Positions 53,652-63,088 are shown, counted from the stretch's first letter. The stretch: 64,000 bases of DNA from Bacillus sp. FSL K6-3431 (GCF_038002605.1 NZ_JBBOCT010000001.1:372001-436000); one strand, 5' to 3'. The notes: a model not told the origin generated them from the sequence alone. Translations and numbers: made by a program.

Positions 53652-54347
53652 TTGATTAAGGCTATCCTATTTGATTTTGATGGAACCTTATTAAATCGAG
53701 ATGAATCAGTAAAGAAATTTGTTGACGGGCAATACGAGCGATTGCATAAATGGCTAGGTCATATTCCAAAAGAATATTATACTACAAGATTCATAGAGCT
53801 AGATAGCCATGGATATGTTTGGAAAGATAAAGTGTATCAACAATTAGTCGATGAACTTGATATTACAGGGATAAATTGGGCAGATTTTCTTCAAGATTAT
53901 AAAAGCCAATTTAAAAATAGCTGTGTTCCATTTCCTTATCTTCTCAGTATGTTAGAAGAATTGAGCAGTAATAAGCTTACTTTAGGAATGATTACAAATG
54001 GATATGGACAGTTTCAGATGGATAATATAAAAGCTTTAGGGATCGAAAGGTATTTTGATATTATTCTAATATCTGAGTGGGAGGGAATAAAAAAACCTGA
54101 CCCTCAAATATTTAACAGAGCATTGAAACAATTGGATGTCTCAGCTAATCAAAGCGTATTTGTTGGAGATCATCCAGAAAATGATGTAAGGGCATCCAAA
54201 TATGCAGGGATGAAAAGTATTTGGAAAAGAGATTTTCAATGGGATACCGTCGATGCAGATTTCATTGTTGACGATTTGGCGGAACTACCAACCATCATAA
54301 AAAACATAAATACAGAAAATGTCTTGTATAACAGATGCGACGCTTGA
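53652..54347 (+). CDS. HAD-superfamily hydrolase (phosphoglycolate-phosphatase/YjjG type)
   Basis: The 231-residue protein has HAD motif I ILFDFDGTLLNRDE (Asp8, Asp10), a helical C1 cap, and motif II GMITNGYGQF. Motif III is the Lys in EGIKKPDPQIF, and motif IV is VFVGDHPENDVRASKYAG. All catalytic residues are present. Such enzymes dephosphorylate small phosphometabolites or nucleotides. The TTG start follows AGGGGGA. It is a single gene. Confidence 0.87.
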   Translation: MIKAILFDFDGTLLNRDESVKKFVDGQYERLHKWLGHIPKEYYTTRFIELDSHGYVWKDKVYQQLVDELDITGINWADFLQDYKSQFKNSCVPFPYLLSMLEELSSNKLTLGMITNGYGQFQMDNIKALGIERYFDIILISEWEGIKKPDPQIFNRALKQLDVSANQSVFVGDHPENDVRASKYAGMKSIWKRDFQWDTVDADFIVDDLAELPTIIKNINTENVLYNRCDA

Positions 54348-54394
54348 CTAACGAAACACACTTTTTTTCTACATGATATTGGGGGATTATCTAT

Positions 54395-54829
54395 GTATCC
54401 AAATTAGTTTTTAGAGAAGGTACAGCGGGGGTTCCCGCAGACAGCGTGGAAGAACTTTTTGAAGATGCAGGATGGGCAAGAAATACTCCAGTTTGGCAAA
54501 AAGAAAAGTTTTCGCTGATTTTCAAAAATTCCACTTGGGCGTTTACTGTTTGGGATAATATCAAAATGGTTGGTATGATCAGGGTAATTTCAGACCAGAT
54601 AATAGCTGTTAACATGATGGATTTGGTTATTCTATCAAAATATCGTGGAAAAGATATTGGGAAAAAGCTAGTTGAGCTATGTGTTCAAAAACTCTCTCAC
54701 GGTGATTGGTTTGCTCATACATCTTCTAATAATTTTATTTTCTATGAAAAGTGTGGGTTTAAAGTAATGGACCTATCAAAAAATGGTGAAGGTACAAGTC
54801 TCCACCATTTTGTATTGGCTTTAAGTTAA
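54395..54829 (+). pseudogene. GNAT acetyltransferase with damaged 5' end
   Basis: The frame carries VSKLVFREGTAGVPADSVEE, LFEDAGWARNTPVWQKEKFS, then NMMDLVILSKYRGKDIGKKL with the acetyl-CoA loop KYRGKDIG, and FIFYEKCGFKVMDLSKNG. The domain is complete, but no start codon stands at its beginning. The only ATG behind GGGGGA (54393) is one base out of frame and stops after four codons. One missing base near 54395 would restore it. A GTG at 54446 is possible but would remove the first strand. Confidence 0.6.
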
Positions 54830-54911
54830 TTTTATTTCTGGATAGAAGGTTTACTAGCCATGTCCGTTACTAAATAACTGTCCAAATATTATCTGTGAAA
54901 CATCTCAATAC

Positions 54912-56105
54912 TTACAACGACACTGGTAGCTCTTTTACGCCTCTAACAATCATGCCTGATCTCCATTCAAGATCATTTTTATCAGCATTCAATTTAATAT
55001 TAGGGTAGCGTTGGATAAAACTATTAATTGCAATTTCAGCTTCTAAACGAGCAAGGGGTGCGCCTAGGCATGCGTGAATCCCTTTTCCAAAGGCTAAATG
55101 TTTACTTTTTTCACGGCTGATGTCAAAGATTTCCGGGTCCTTGAAATGATTTGGATCATGGTTTGCTGAATTCAGGACCACAATAACTAAATCACCTTTA
55201 TGGATTGATTTCCCTTTAAACTCTAAATTTTCTCCTGCCCAGCGAGAGGTACTAAATTCAACTGGATCATTGTAACGAAGTACTTCTTCAATAGCGGTAT
55301 GTATTAATTCTGGTTGACTTTTTAGCAATTGAAGTTGCTTAGGATGTTCTAATAAAGCCATTACACCATTGCCAATCAAGTTTACTGTCGTTTCGTGACC
55401 AGCAATAATTAAAAGTGTGACAACGCCAAATAACTCTTGCTCTGTTAGTTGATCCCCTTGTTCTTCAGTAATAATAAGTTTACTGATTAAGTTTTCTCCT
55501 GGATTTTCCCGAACAACCGCGAATCTTTTTCCGAGATAATCTACAAACTCATTCATATGTTGTTGAACATCTTCGGCAGGCTCTCCATTCGGATTTTCAA
55601 TCAGCGAGTTGGACCAAATGCGAAACTTGTCACGATCTTCTGTTGGTATTCCAAGCATTTCACAAATGACGATGATCGGCAAAGGGAAAGCGAACTCATC
55701 TATTAGATTTACATTTTCCTTCCCGGCAATTTTATCCAGAAGCTCGTCAGTAATTTCTTGGATACGATCTCTCATTCCAGCAATTATTTGTGGGGTAAAT
55801 GCTTTAGAAACAAGCCCACGCAATCGCTTATGATCAGGTAGATCGGCAAAAAGCATGTTTTGGCTAAAAACATCAGCATGTTCCATATCTTCTTCATAAA
55901 GTTTTGTATAATCTTTAATGAATCTTTGATCTTTTAAAGCTGCAAGTGCATCTTCATATCGCGTTATCATCCATGCATATTGACCATCTGGAAGCAGTAC
56001 ATAGGAAACAGGATCTTCTTCTCGTAACTTAGCATAAGCAGGATATGGATTTTCTGTAAAACCTTTTGTGAATAAGCTGGATGTTAATGGTTCAGTTGGA
56101 TTCAT
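54912..56105 (-). CDS. Cytochrome P450, CYP107-like
   Basis: The 397-residue soluble P450 has the I-helix motif LLIIAGHETTVNLIGNG (oxygen activation), the K-helix ExxR in AIEEVLRYNDP, and the heme loop HLAFGKGIHACLGAPLAR with axial Cys346. The N-terminal AYAKLREEDPVSYVLLPDG and LFADLPDHKRLRGLVSKAF are class I bacterial P450 features. It needs a ferredoxin or flavodoxin partner; none is encoded nearby. AAAGGGGA precedes the ATG. Related Bacillus enzymes hydroxylate fatty acids, polyketides or terpenoids; the substrate here is unknown. Confidence 0.92.
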   Translation of the reverse strand: MNPTEPLTSSLFTKGFTENPYPAYAKLREEDPVSYVLLPDGQYAWMITRYEDALAALKDQRFIKDYTKLYEEDMEHADVFSQNMLFADLPDHKRLRGLVSKAFTPQIIAGMRDRIQEITDELLDKIAGKENVNLIDEFAFPLPIIVICEMLGIPTEDRDKFRIWSNSLIENPNGEPAEDVQQHMNEFVDYLGKRFAVVRENPGENLISKLIITEEQGDQLTEQELFGVVTLLIIAGHETTVNLIGNGVMALLEHPKQLQLLKSQPELIHTAIEEVLRYNDPVEFSTSRWAGENLEFKGKSIHKGDLVIVVLNSANHDPNHFKDPEIFDISREKSKHLAFGKGIHACLGAPLARLEAEIAINSFIQRYPNIKLNADKNDLEWRSGMIVRGVKELPVSL

Positions 56106-56341
56106 TTGATTGTCCCCTTTCTAAAGGCAGTTCAATCTTGTTCTTATTTTGACTCATAATAATGGTAACATAGCATTCCCTATGACCACCTGATCTTTTC
56201 GACCCATATGTGACATTTATATAGAAATATAGATTTAAGGAGATAAGAAGCTTTTTCATTGAAAAGCCTGTATACATGAAGGATTATCATAATTGAAGAG
56301 GAATATATAATTATACTAGACAAAATCAAAGGAGAGGTATT

Positions 56342-56731
56342 TTGAATTTTAAATTATCTATTTCAGTTAAAGGAATTATTTTTAACGATAACAAAGTTTT
56401 ATTATTAAAAAATGAGAGAAATGAATGGGAATTACCAGGAGGAAGGCTCGAAAAAGATGAAAAACCAGAAAGTTGTGTAATAAGAGAAACACAAGAAGAG
56501 CTTGGTGTAAAATGTGATATTAAGGAGATTATTGATTCGTGGGTATATGAAGTATTTGAAGGGAAGTTTGTATTTATCGTCACATATCTATTAAAATGTT
56601 ATGATTTTTCAAGAATATCGATTAGTGAGGAACATTTAGAATACAAATGGTTTCCAGTAGAAGTAGTTGAAAATATCTATATGCCTAAAGGGTATAAAAA
56701 CTCAATAAGAAAAGCAATTCTTGGTATTTGA
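56342..56731 (+). CDS. Nudix hydrolase
   Basis: The 129-residue protein contains a full Nudix box at about residues 34-56: GRLEKDEKPESCVIRETQEE followed by LGV, which satisfies Gx5Ex7REUxEExGU. The first strand SISVKGIIFNDNKVLLLKNE and WELPGG precede it. Nudix enzymes hydrolyse nucleoside diphosphates linked to another group. The TTG start follows GGAGAGG. It is divergent from the P450 gene and stands alone. Confidence 0.87.
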   Translation: MNFKLSISVKGIIFNDNKVLLLKNERNEWELPGGRLEKDEKPESCVIRETQEELGVKCDIKEIIDSWVYEVFEGKFVFIVTYLLKCYDFSRISISEEHLEYKWFPVEVVENIYMPKGYKNSIRKAILGI

Positions 56732-56901
56732 CTTGCTTTAGCGTTTCAATTCCTCACTAATCATACTGAAAATGAACGTTAAATGTAAATTAACAACAGG
56801 AATAGAGCATAAGCAATGATTTAACTTTTATGACTAAGGATATTTGTCGGCTGCCAATGAACAATGTGAATTGAAAAATGTTTTTAGGAGCTAGATTTAT
56901 A

Positions 56902-57492
56902 ATGACAACTAAACCTGAACTAATTCTTGATATAGCAGGTGTGCTTGCAACAAACCTTTCACCAAAATTTTGGCTAGAGTTATCATCTGAATCAGCGACT
57001 CCATATGATAAACTAGTAAAATTTAAAAAGAATATTCGAGAGGAATTATGGACTGGAAAAATTACTGAAAGAGAGTTTTGGACTCGGCTTTGTGAGCAAT
57101 TTCCATCCATCGAGTTGGAGTACGCTAAGTTGATATTATTTTCAAATATTAAGCCATTGCCAGCTTTTGAAGAAGTGCCTATTTGGAGCCAATATGCAAA
57201 CATTCACTTATTAAGTAACCATCGGATAGAATGGATAGAACCAATTCTTAGCCCTATCCTAATCTACTTAAAAAGTATGACAGTTTCCAGTGAAGTTGGC
57301 TGTTGCAAACCTCAATCTGATATATATTCAAAGGTCGCATTATTTCTGAACAGCAGGGCTAATATCTTATTTGTTGATGACCAAGAAAAAAACTTTAAAG
57401 AAGCAAATATTCTTGGTTGGGACACATTGCTTGCTGATGAAGAAGGGGATTGGATTAACAAGGTTTTACCACTTATTAAAAAGGTTGTTTGA
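56902..57492 (+). CDS. HAD-like protein lacking the second motif I aspartate
   Basis: The 196-residue protein has ELILDIAGVLATNLSPKFW at the N terminus, where HAD motif I DxDGV/T reads DIAGV, so the general acid/base Asp is Ala. A helical cap follows (REELWTGKITEREFWTRLCE), then HLLSNHRIEWIEPIL as motif II, EVGCCKPQSDIY with the motif III Lys, and ILFVDDQEKNFKEANILGW as motif IV. Most motifs are intact, so it may bind phosphate compounds or keep weak activity. AGGAG lies 11 nt before ATG 56902; the ATG at 56878 lies before that site. Confidence 0.75.
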   Translation: MTTKPELILDIAGVLATNLSPKFWLELSSESATPYDKLVKFKKNIREELWTGKITEREFWTRLCEQFPSIELEYAKLILFSNIKPLPAFEEVPIWSQYANIHLLSNHRIEWIEPILSPILIYLKSMTVSSEVGCCKPQSDIYSKVALFLNSRANILFVDDQEKNFKEANILGWDTLLADEEGDWINKVLPLIKKVV

Positions 57493-57581
57493 ACGTTAAT
57501 ATATTCGTTCTACTAATGAGGACCATTTTGTAAGACAACTTTAAGCAATATTATACAGGCTTAAAAAAAGAGGAGAATTTG

Positions 57582-58017
57582 ATGATGGGATTGCATATCA
57601 CCAAAGAGTTAAATAAGACCAATAAAAACCATATTAATAATCAACTTTATGAATATAATTTGAAACACTTTCCGGTAGATTTAAGAGGCAGATACGAAGA
57701 AATTAATTTATTTCTACGTGATGAAAATGGCACTGTGCGGGGTACTAGGTGAGATCTGTTGGAATTGGTTAGAGATACATACTTTAATGGTTGATGAGGA
57801 TATACGTAAATTGGGATATGGAAGTAAACTATTATTAGAAATTGAACAAATTGCTATTGAAAAAAAATGCGATTTTATAAAAGTTGATACTCTAAGTTTT
57901 CAGGCACTGGATTTTTATGAAAAGCATAGTTATAAAGTGTTTGGTAGTCTTGACCTCGGCAGGGATTATCATCATTACTATTTGAAAAAGAACTTAGGAA
58001 TAATAAAAAATTGTTAA
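57582..58017 (+). pseudogene. GNAT acetyltransferase with one frameshift
   Basis: AGAGGAGA precedes tandem ATGs that start GLHITKELNKTNKNHINNQL. The first frame reaches FLRDENGTVRGTR and stops near 57750. The other frame continues with VLGEICWNWLEIHTLMVDED, RKLGYGSKLLLEIEQIAIEK (acetyl-CoA loop) and FYEKHSYKVFGSLDL. One base change near 57740 breaks the gene between strands beta3 and beta4. Repaired, it would be about 145 residues. Confidence 0.72.
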
Positions 58018-58108
58018 TATGTGTAAGTTCTATAGAGCATTACTTTTAGCCCTTACCTAAAAAAGTGAACCAAGCTTGATTTTTTAACAGAAGGGAGTCT
58101 TGTAATTA

Positions 58109-58465
58109 ATGTCAATCTATTTGAATCTCGTTGTCATACAGTCTAGCAATCCCGTAAAATCAGTTTCCTTTTATGAAAAGCTTGGACTTGTATTTAACCA
58201 AGAAAAACATGGAAAAGGGCCTGAGCATTATGCTTGTAAACTTGATAAGCTCATTTTTGAAATATATCCTACATCAAAAGAAGGAACTAGTAATATGATG
58301 CGAATTGGATTTACTGTTATACATCTGGATGAAATAATGGAAAGTATTCGTTCAAGCGATGCCTACATTATTACAGAACCAACTATTAGTCCCTGGGGGA
58401 AACGTGCAGTTGTCCAAGACCCTGATGGATATAAAGTTGAATTAATTGAACCCTTAGACATTTAA
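58109..58465 (+). CDS. VOC-family (glyoxalase/bleomycin-resistance-like) protein
   Basis: The 118-residue protein has two beta-alpha-beta-beta-beta units: YLNLVVIQSSNPVKSVSFYE with KLGLVFNQEKHGKGPEHYAC, and GFTVIHLDEIMESIRSSDAY ending AVVQDPDGYKVELIEP. The closing DPDGxxVEL is the family hallmark and carries the metal-binding Glu. Members include glyoxalases, dioxygenases and FosA/B-like resistance enzymes. GAAGGGAG precedes the ATG. A bidirectional terminator lies at 58703. Confidence 0.82.
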   Translation: MSIYLNLVVIQSSNPVKSVSFYEKLGLVFNQEKHGKGPEHYACKLDKLIFEIYPTSKEGTSNMMRIGFTVIHLDEIMESIRSSDAYIITEPTISPWGKRAVVQDPDGYKVELIEPLDI

Positions 58466-58702
58466 AACATTTTCTGGCTGAGTGGTTCCTGGATTGTACT
58501 AGAAGATATTAACATAATGAAAAACATTCATTTTTATTATTTCATGATAATGATGAAAATATGTAAATTTATTTTAATAATTGAATCACATGACAGAAGG
58601 CCAGGCGTTAAAAAAACAACGAAGTTAAAACCTTTTCATAAATATTACAATAGAGTTAATTAAATTATTTTTAAATTTTCAACGTTGTTTAAGATAATAA
58701 AA
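58466..58702. other. AT-rich gene-free stretch
   Basis: No coding frame or clear repeat is seen between the VOC gene and the terminator. Confidence 0.35.
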
Positions 58703-58742
58703 AAACAGGCAGGAGAAAGTTCATTCTCTTGTCTGTTTTTTC
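58703..58742. terminator. Bidirectional terminator between VOC and DsbA-like genes
   Basis: AAACAGGCAGGAGAA pairs with TTCTCTTGTCTGTTT with two wobbles. A runs precede and T runs follow, so it can serve both convergent genes. Confidence 0.8.
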
Positions 58743-58782
58743 TGTGTTAGCATTTTATTGCTCTCATTATGTATTCGAAGGA

Positions 58783-59307
58783 TTAGCTTATGAGTTCTAG
58801 TGCTGTATCGATTGCAGTTTTTAATTCATCTGCAGCTAGTTCTGTGGGATATTGATATTCTTTATTATTAATAAAAACAGTTGGTACCATTTTTACACTT
58901 CTACGGATGGCCTCTGCAGTTACGTTCAAGCTAATTTCAGTATTTTGCGGTTCCTCTTTTAATTGATATTTTTCTAATAATAGATTTTTGATTTCTTGAT
59001 TGTTCAAATGATCCCATTGTTCTTGTGTTTCAAATAATTCCTTCAAAATTTCTTTTACGCGTGAAGGCTTCTCATAATCTAGGAAAAGGTTTATTAACGT
59101 TCCATTTAACAGCATCTCTCTTGGTTTGTCATAATGCTTTACTATGAATTCAACTTGCCCGTTATCTAAGTACTCATTTAAAATATCTTCTGCAATACCA
59201 TAAAATGTAGCGCAATAAGGGCATGTTAAATTCAAAAATACTTCAACCTTTACAGGCGCATTTTTCTGACCAAAACTCAAATGTGTATTCTCAATCTGAT
59301 TTGTCAT
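58783..59307 (-). CDS. DsbA-family thioredoxin-fold protein, cytoplasmic
   Basis: The 174-residue protein starts VKVEVFLNLTCPYCATFYGI, with the redox motif CPYC at residues 29-32. It contains the helical insertion of DsbA (residues 60-130) and VKMVPTVFINNKEYQYP with the cis-proline. No signal peptide is present, so it works in the cytosol, as do FrnE or YtpP-like relatives. It probably handles thiol-disulfide exchange or glutathione-like substrates. It is a single minus-strand gene. Confidence 0.87.
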   Translation of the reverse strand: MTNQIENTHLSFGQKNAPVKVEVFLNLTCPYCATFYGIAEDILNEYLDNGQVEFIVKHYDKPREMLLNGTLINLFLDYEKPSRVKEILKELFETQEQWDHLNNQEIKNLLLEKYQLKEEPQNTEISLNVTAEAIRRSVKMVPTVFINNKEYQYPTELAADELKTAIDTALELIS

Positions 59308-59641
59308 TTATCTCACTCGCATTCCATAAAAAATTATTATCATAGCAAATCATAACAATTCATACCCGAATTGTCAAGATTGCGATTACCGCATAATCTT
59401 CCATTTTGTTCTCCATTTCGGATCCGTTTTCAGCAAGGAAATTGATTGTTTGAAGCGATGACTCTACCCTGTTATGGGTTTTGCTGGTTCTAATGAATTA
59501 AGAAGTTTATAAAGGTATACCTTTAAGGGAAGAACCTCAAGATATAAAATTGATAACAGTATAATAATGTTCAGAGGATGTGGAAAGCAAAATGGATATG
59601 CTATATTGGTATGTAAAATAAATTTATGATGGAGGTACTAT
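59308..59641. other. Intergenic stretch with a small coding remnant
   Basis: The plus strand near 59502-59563 encodes EVYKGIPLREEPQDIKLITV before a stop; this is probably gene debris. The left end holds the promoter region of the DsbA-like gene and the right end the ATGGAGGT ribosome site of the methyltransferase gene. Confidence 0.35.
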
Positions 59642-60373
59642 ATGGAATATAAAGGTGCTTCAGTTTATGATGATAATGCATTCTTTGAAAACTATTTATC
59701 AAGAAGACATAGGGAAGAAAGTCCAAACAATATTATTGAGAAACCTGTATTGACCAAACTAATTGGTGATGTTATAGGAGAAAAGATATTAGATTTAGGT
59801 TGTGGGGACGCCGAATTCGGCTTAGAACTAATTGAGAAGGGATGTACCTTTTATGAAGGCGTGGAAGGCTCGGTTAATATGGTTAATAGAGCAATAAACG
59901 TCTTAGATGGTACCCATAGTAAAATCCACCACTCGTCAATGGAAGTTTGGGATTTTCCAAAAGTAAAATATGATAAGGTTGTTTCTCGACTAGCGCTACA
60001 CTATTTAGAAACATTAGAACTTGTGTTTAAACAGGTATATAACTCTTTAAAAGTAAATGGGCAATTTATTTTTAGCGTCCAACACCCTATTTTAACTTCT
60101 TCAGTAAAAAGCGCATCCAATTCCTCCTCACGAACAAATTGGAATGTTGACGATTACTTTCATACAGGCAAACGTGTAGAACCATGGATTGAAAAAGAAG
60201 TCGTTAAATATCATCGAACAGTAGAAGATTACTTTCAAGCTTTAAAAGGTGCGGGCTTTAAAATAGATGACATAAAGGAATGCCATCCTCGAATAGAAAA
60301 TTTTAAAAGTGAAAAAGAGTACTTGAGACGTATGAGAATCCCATTATTTTTATTATTTTCGTGTACTAAATAA
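59642..60373 (+). CDS. Class I SAM-dependent methyltransferase
   Basis: The 243-residue protein has motif I KILDLGCGDAEFGLELIEKG (SAM loop), and motif II in YEGVEGSVNMVNRA. VKYDKVVSRLALHYLETLEL and VFKQVYNSLKVNGQFIFSVQ are the post-motif blocks. A late WNVDDYFHTGKRVEPWIEKE loop and YHRTVEDYFQALKGAGF resemble small-molecule methyltransferases of the UbiE/Tam type. GGAGGT precedes the ATG. The substrate is unknown. An imperfect hairpin follows at 60404. Confidence 0.88.
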   Translation: MEYKGASVYDDNAFFENYLSRRHREESPNNIIEKPVLTKLIGDVIGEKILDLGCGDAEFGLELIEKGCTFYEGVEGSVNMVNRAINVLDGTHSKIHHSSMEVWDFPKVKYDKVVSRLALHYLETLELVFKQVYNSLKVNGQFIFSVQHPILTSSVKSASNSSSRTNWNVDDYFHTGKRVEPWIEKEVVKYHRTVEDYFQALKGAGFKIDDIKECHPRIENFKSEKEYLRRMRIPLFLLFSCTK

Positions 60374-60403
60374 ACCGGAATACGAGGAAAAATAGCTATA
60401 AAA

Positions 60404-60430
60404 GGCTGTAAATAAAAGGTTTTTACAGCC
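60404..60430 (+). terminator. Hairpin after the methyltransferase gene
   Basis: GGCTGTAAA pairs with TTTTACAGCC around an 8-nt loop; the tail is ATTTATA rather than a T run. Confidence 0.5.
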
Positions 60431-60536
60431 ATTTATAGAAAAGAATTAGGTAAAGTGAGTCTCCAAAAAGAAGATAAATAGGTATAGCCGTTTTTACCGA
60501 CTCAGTAAAGTTAGTTATTTGGGAGGAAGGGATCTA

Positions 60537-60938
60537 ATGTCTTCAAAATATAAAATATTAATAAACAAACCTATTTCTAAACAGGAAGTACCTGAATTAA
60601 GAGAGCTTATCGGATGGGAGAGGCGTGATAATGATTTTCCATCATTATTTGAGCGTTGTAATTTTTGGGCTGGAGTGAGGAACGAAGGCAATAAACTTAT
60701 CGCTTTTGGTTATGTTGCTGGGATGGGATTACAGCATGGGTATATGGAAGATATATTAGTACATCCTTATTATCAAGGGCAAGGCATTGGAGTGGAATTA
60801 GTACAAGAATTATTAGGAGAATCTGAACGATTCGGATTAGAAATAGTAACGTTAACCTATAATTCAAAGCATTCGAACTTCTATCAAACATGTGGTTTTA
60901 CCTCTTGTTCTGGCGGTTTATGGAGGAAAGACTTATAG
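60537..60938 (+). CDS. GNAT family acetyltransferase
   Basis: The 133-residue protein starts YKILINKPISKQEVPELREL and IGWERRDNDFPSLF. It has AFGYVAGMGLQHGYMEDILV followed by HPYYQGQGIGVELVQELLGE with the acetyl-CoA loop YQGQGIG. LTYNSKHSNFYQTCGFTSC closes it. This N-terminal layout is that of YhfO/Bacillus small GNATs. ATG 60537 is chosen because GGGAGGAAGGG lies 5-10 nt upstream; the in-frame TTG 60519 overlaps that site. It appears intact. The acceptor is unknown. Confidence 0.85.
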   Translation: MSSKYKILINKPISKQEVPELRELIGWERRDNDFPSLFERCNFWAGVRNEGNKLIAFGYVAGMGLQHGYMEDILVHPYYQGQGIGVELVQELLGESERFGLEIVTLTYNSKHSNFYQTCGFTSCSGGLWRKDL

Positions 60939-60956
60939 GCCTATCGTTCTTCCATT

Positions 60957-61340
60957 ATACATTTTATAAGCAATATTGTTGGTTAGAAAAAGGAACCATT
61001 AAATGGCCTGGAAAAGACGACATGAATCCCTTTCAAATCAACCATCGCCAATTAAACTGGCTTTAGGACGGGCTCTCACTTGAAAAGAGAAAAGCGCATT
61101 CAGTAGTCGATGCGAAAAATATCGTATAAGAAAAAGGGATTCGCCAGTATTTGTCGAATTCTTTTTGGATGGGAAAACTAGAGATGAATCCAAAAAAGCT
61201 GAAGGCTAAACTAAAATGACTCGAAGGACAATTCTGTTTGAGCAAACAGCGCAAATTTGGCCCTTCTAGTCTAAAAAACAAATCACGATCATCAACTTGC
61301 AACTCGCTCTTTTCAATCCATTTTGATCTGTAAACGAGCA
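60957..61340 (+). pseudogene. IS66-family remnant (TnpB end and TnpC start)
   Basis: The peptide FYKQYCWLEKGTIKWPGKDD, then NPFQINHRQLNWL, a TAG, and DGLSLEKRKAHSVVDAKN match the C-terminal part of IS66 TnpB (…FKWP…QLRWLLDGLSI…KAHR). A second piece, near 61180-61270, reads KLKAKLK, a TGA, LEGQFCLSKQRKFGPSS, the N-terminal zinc-ribbon and helix region of TnpC. Several stops are present and the DDE domain is missing. No inverted termini were found. From 61341 to 61490 nothing is recognisable. Confidence 0.65.
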
Positions 61341-61496
61341 TGCTTTAGAAGAACTACTCCGAAGACCATCAACAAACCCAAGGGTTGTCGTTTCTAAATC
61401 AACCTGAATAAGGAAGTGGATTTAACGGAACAATATTAAAGCTTCTACAAATTATTTACTTAATAAAAAAGACTTAATGATTTTTAGGAGGATAAT

Positions 61497-62225
61497 ATGG
61501 AACTATCTTTATTAATAGAATATGGCTGGGTTTTAATTATTTTGATTCTTTTAGAGGGTTTATTATCTGCTGATAATGCTTTAGTTTTGGCTATAATTGC
61601 AAAGCATTTACCTGAAGAACAGCAAAAAAAAGCGATTAATATTGGTCTGATTTTAGCTTTTATATTTAGAATTGGTGCAATTTTTATTATTTCGTACCTT
61701 TTTCATGTTTGGCAAGTTCAAGCGATTGGGGCTGCATATTTAATTTTCATCGCTTTAAAACATTTACTTAAAAAGGACCACGGGGAAAAAGAGAAAAAAG
61801 GGAATAGCTATCGTATGACTGTTGCCCAAATTGCATTAGCAGATATCGCATTCGCTGTTGATTCTATTTTAGCAGCAGTAGCTCTAGTTATTGATTTGCC
61901 TGATACTCCTATGGGTGATATTGGTGGTATGGATGGCGCTAAATTTATTGTTATTGTAATAGGCGCAATTGCAGGTTTAATTGTTATTCGATTTGCAGCA
62001 GGTCTCTTTGTTAGGTTATTGACAAAACGCCCTAGTCTTGAAAAAGCCGCAATGTTATTAGTTGGTTGGGTTGGTGTTAAGTTATTAATGCATACTCTGG
62101 CTCATCCTTCAGTGGACATTATTTCTCATGATTTTGTCGAAGGAGTAATTTGGAAGTCCATCTTTTGGTCAGTTATGGTTCTTATTGCTTTAGGTGGTTG
62201 GTTTCTATCTAAAGAAAAAGCATAA
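61497..62225 (+). CDS. TerC-family membrane protein (YceF/YkoY/MeeF type)
   Basis: The 242-residue protein has about seven membrane helices. LILLEGLLSADNALVLAIIA is the first acidic TerC motif, and VAQIALADIAFAVDSILAAV the second, with Asp residues inside the helices. These form the likely metal path. Bacillus relatives YkoY and MeeF export manganese, sometimes to load secreted enzymes. AGGAGG precedes the ATG. No yybP-ykoY riboswitch is apparent upstream. A hairpin with a T run follows at 62339. Confidence 0.9.
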   Translation: MELSLLIEYGWVLIILILLEGLLSADNALVLAIIAKHLPEEQQKKAINIGLILAFIFRIGAIFIISYLFHVWQVQAIGAAYLIFIALKHLLKKDHGEKEKKGNSYRMTVAQIALADIAFAVDSILAAVALVIDLPDTPMGDIGGMDGAKFIVIVIGAIAGLIVIRFAAGLFVRLLTKRPSLEKAAMLLVGWVGVKLLMHTLAHPSVDIISHDFVEGVIWKSIFWSVMVLIALGGWFLSKEKA

Positions 62226-62338
62226 GAAACTAATGAAGATAAATAACTTGAAAAAATCCCTACTATATTTTAGTCCTTATAATAATTTGGAGATTTATTC
62301 AAAAGTTGCTCTATTAACAAAAAATGTATTTCCTCAGT

Positions 62339-62374
62339 AAGCGTAAAATAGAGCCTATCTATTTTGCGCTTTTA
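62339..62374 (+). terminator. Terminator after the TerC gene
   Basis: AAGCGTAAAATAGA pairs with TCTATTTTGCGCTT (one wobble) over a 6-nt loop, followed by TT. It lies about 114 bp after the stop. From here to 62626 only stops and a weak peptide (KGDHSKYFYNRGDAFL) are seen. Confidence 0.65.
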
Positions 62375-62626
62375 ACGTGGAGCGATTTATGGTTCATTTA
62401 TTTTATTAACGTATGTACATTCATCTGATATAGCATCGCGCTATTGCTAAAAGGCGATCATTCCAAGTATTTCTACAATCGTGGAGACGCTTTTTTATAA
62501 CTTGAGTAGGAAATCATACGTGAAATATCTTTATTGATATCTGCGGAATAATAAATGTAATAAAGGGTTACCTCATATAAGTATCGATTTCATTAGCAAA
62601 CACTAAAAGATAGTGGGAGGATATTA

Positions 62627-62902
62627 ATGGTACTGGCTAATCGTACAGTGGTAAATTGATATTTGTTATAAACATGGGATTGAAAACGGAATGCCTTGGA
62701 TGGTGACTTGTTTTTAGATATTATTGTACTGCCAACTGGAGAAGTTATTCTCAAAGATGCAGATGAACTTAAAACTGCCCTAAACGATGGATCATTGATA
62801 CATCTATTTATAACACACCATGGAAGTGAAGCAAATATAATAAAAAACCTAATAAATAAAAACGAGTTTGATTTGATAAAATTAATCACCGCGGACGGTT
62901 GA
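62627..62902 (+). pseudogene. DUF402 protein remnant
   Basis: GGGAGG stands 7 nt before an ATG, but the frame stops after nine codons. IDICYKHGIENGMPWM then follows in one frame and DLFLDIIVLPTGEVILKDAD with ELKTALNDGSLI in another. These are the C-terminal beta barrel blocks of DUF402, a family that includes nucleoside di- and triphosphatases. The N-terminal half is lost and the join at about 62700 is frameshifted. Confidence 0.65.
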
Positions 62903-63043
62903 TTCAATTTATTCAAGAAATGCGCTTTAAAACAGGCTTTAATAGGATGATAGCTGGATAATTTTTCTTAATTCATTCATGAACCAGAGATAAATTGACT
63001 GTTTCACGGTATATTATGGATTTTCGGGATGGGGGGTGGATTT

Positions 63044-63088
63044 ATGGGCCACTCGCGCTGGTTAACTGGCCGCCCAGGATTTTTATGA
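63044..63088 (+). CDS. Possible 14-residue leader peptide within a GC-rich hairpin
   Basis: AGGGGGGTGG-like sequence lies 5 nt before an ATG that encodes MGHSRWLTGRPGFL and stops at TGA 63086-63088. The coding bases GGCCA (63048) and TGGCC (63067) pair as a stem, and the segment is far richer in G+C than its surroundings. It precedes the HIT remnant by 27 bp. It could be a translated regulatory leader, or a fragment of transferred DNA. Confidence 0.35.
   Translation: MGHSRWLTGRPGFL

Noticed and set aside
61341..61496. Mn-sensing yybP-ykoY riboswitch before the TerC gene
   Set aside because: Neither the conserved loop sequences nor a terminator-antiterminator arrangement could be found in the 150 bp upstream.
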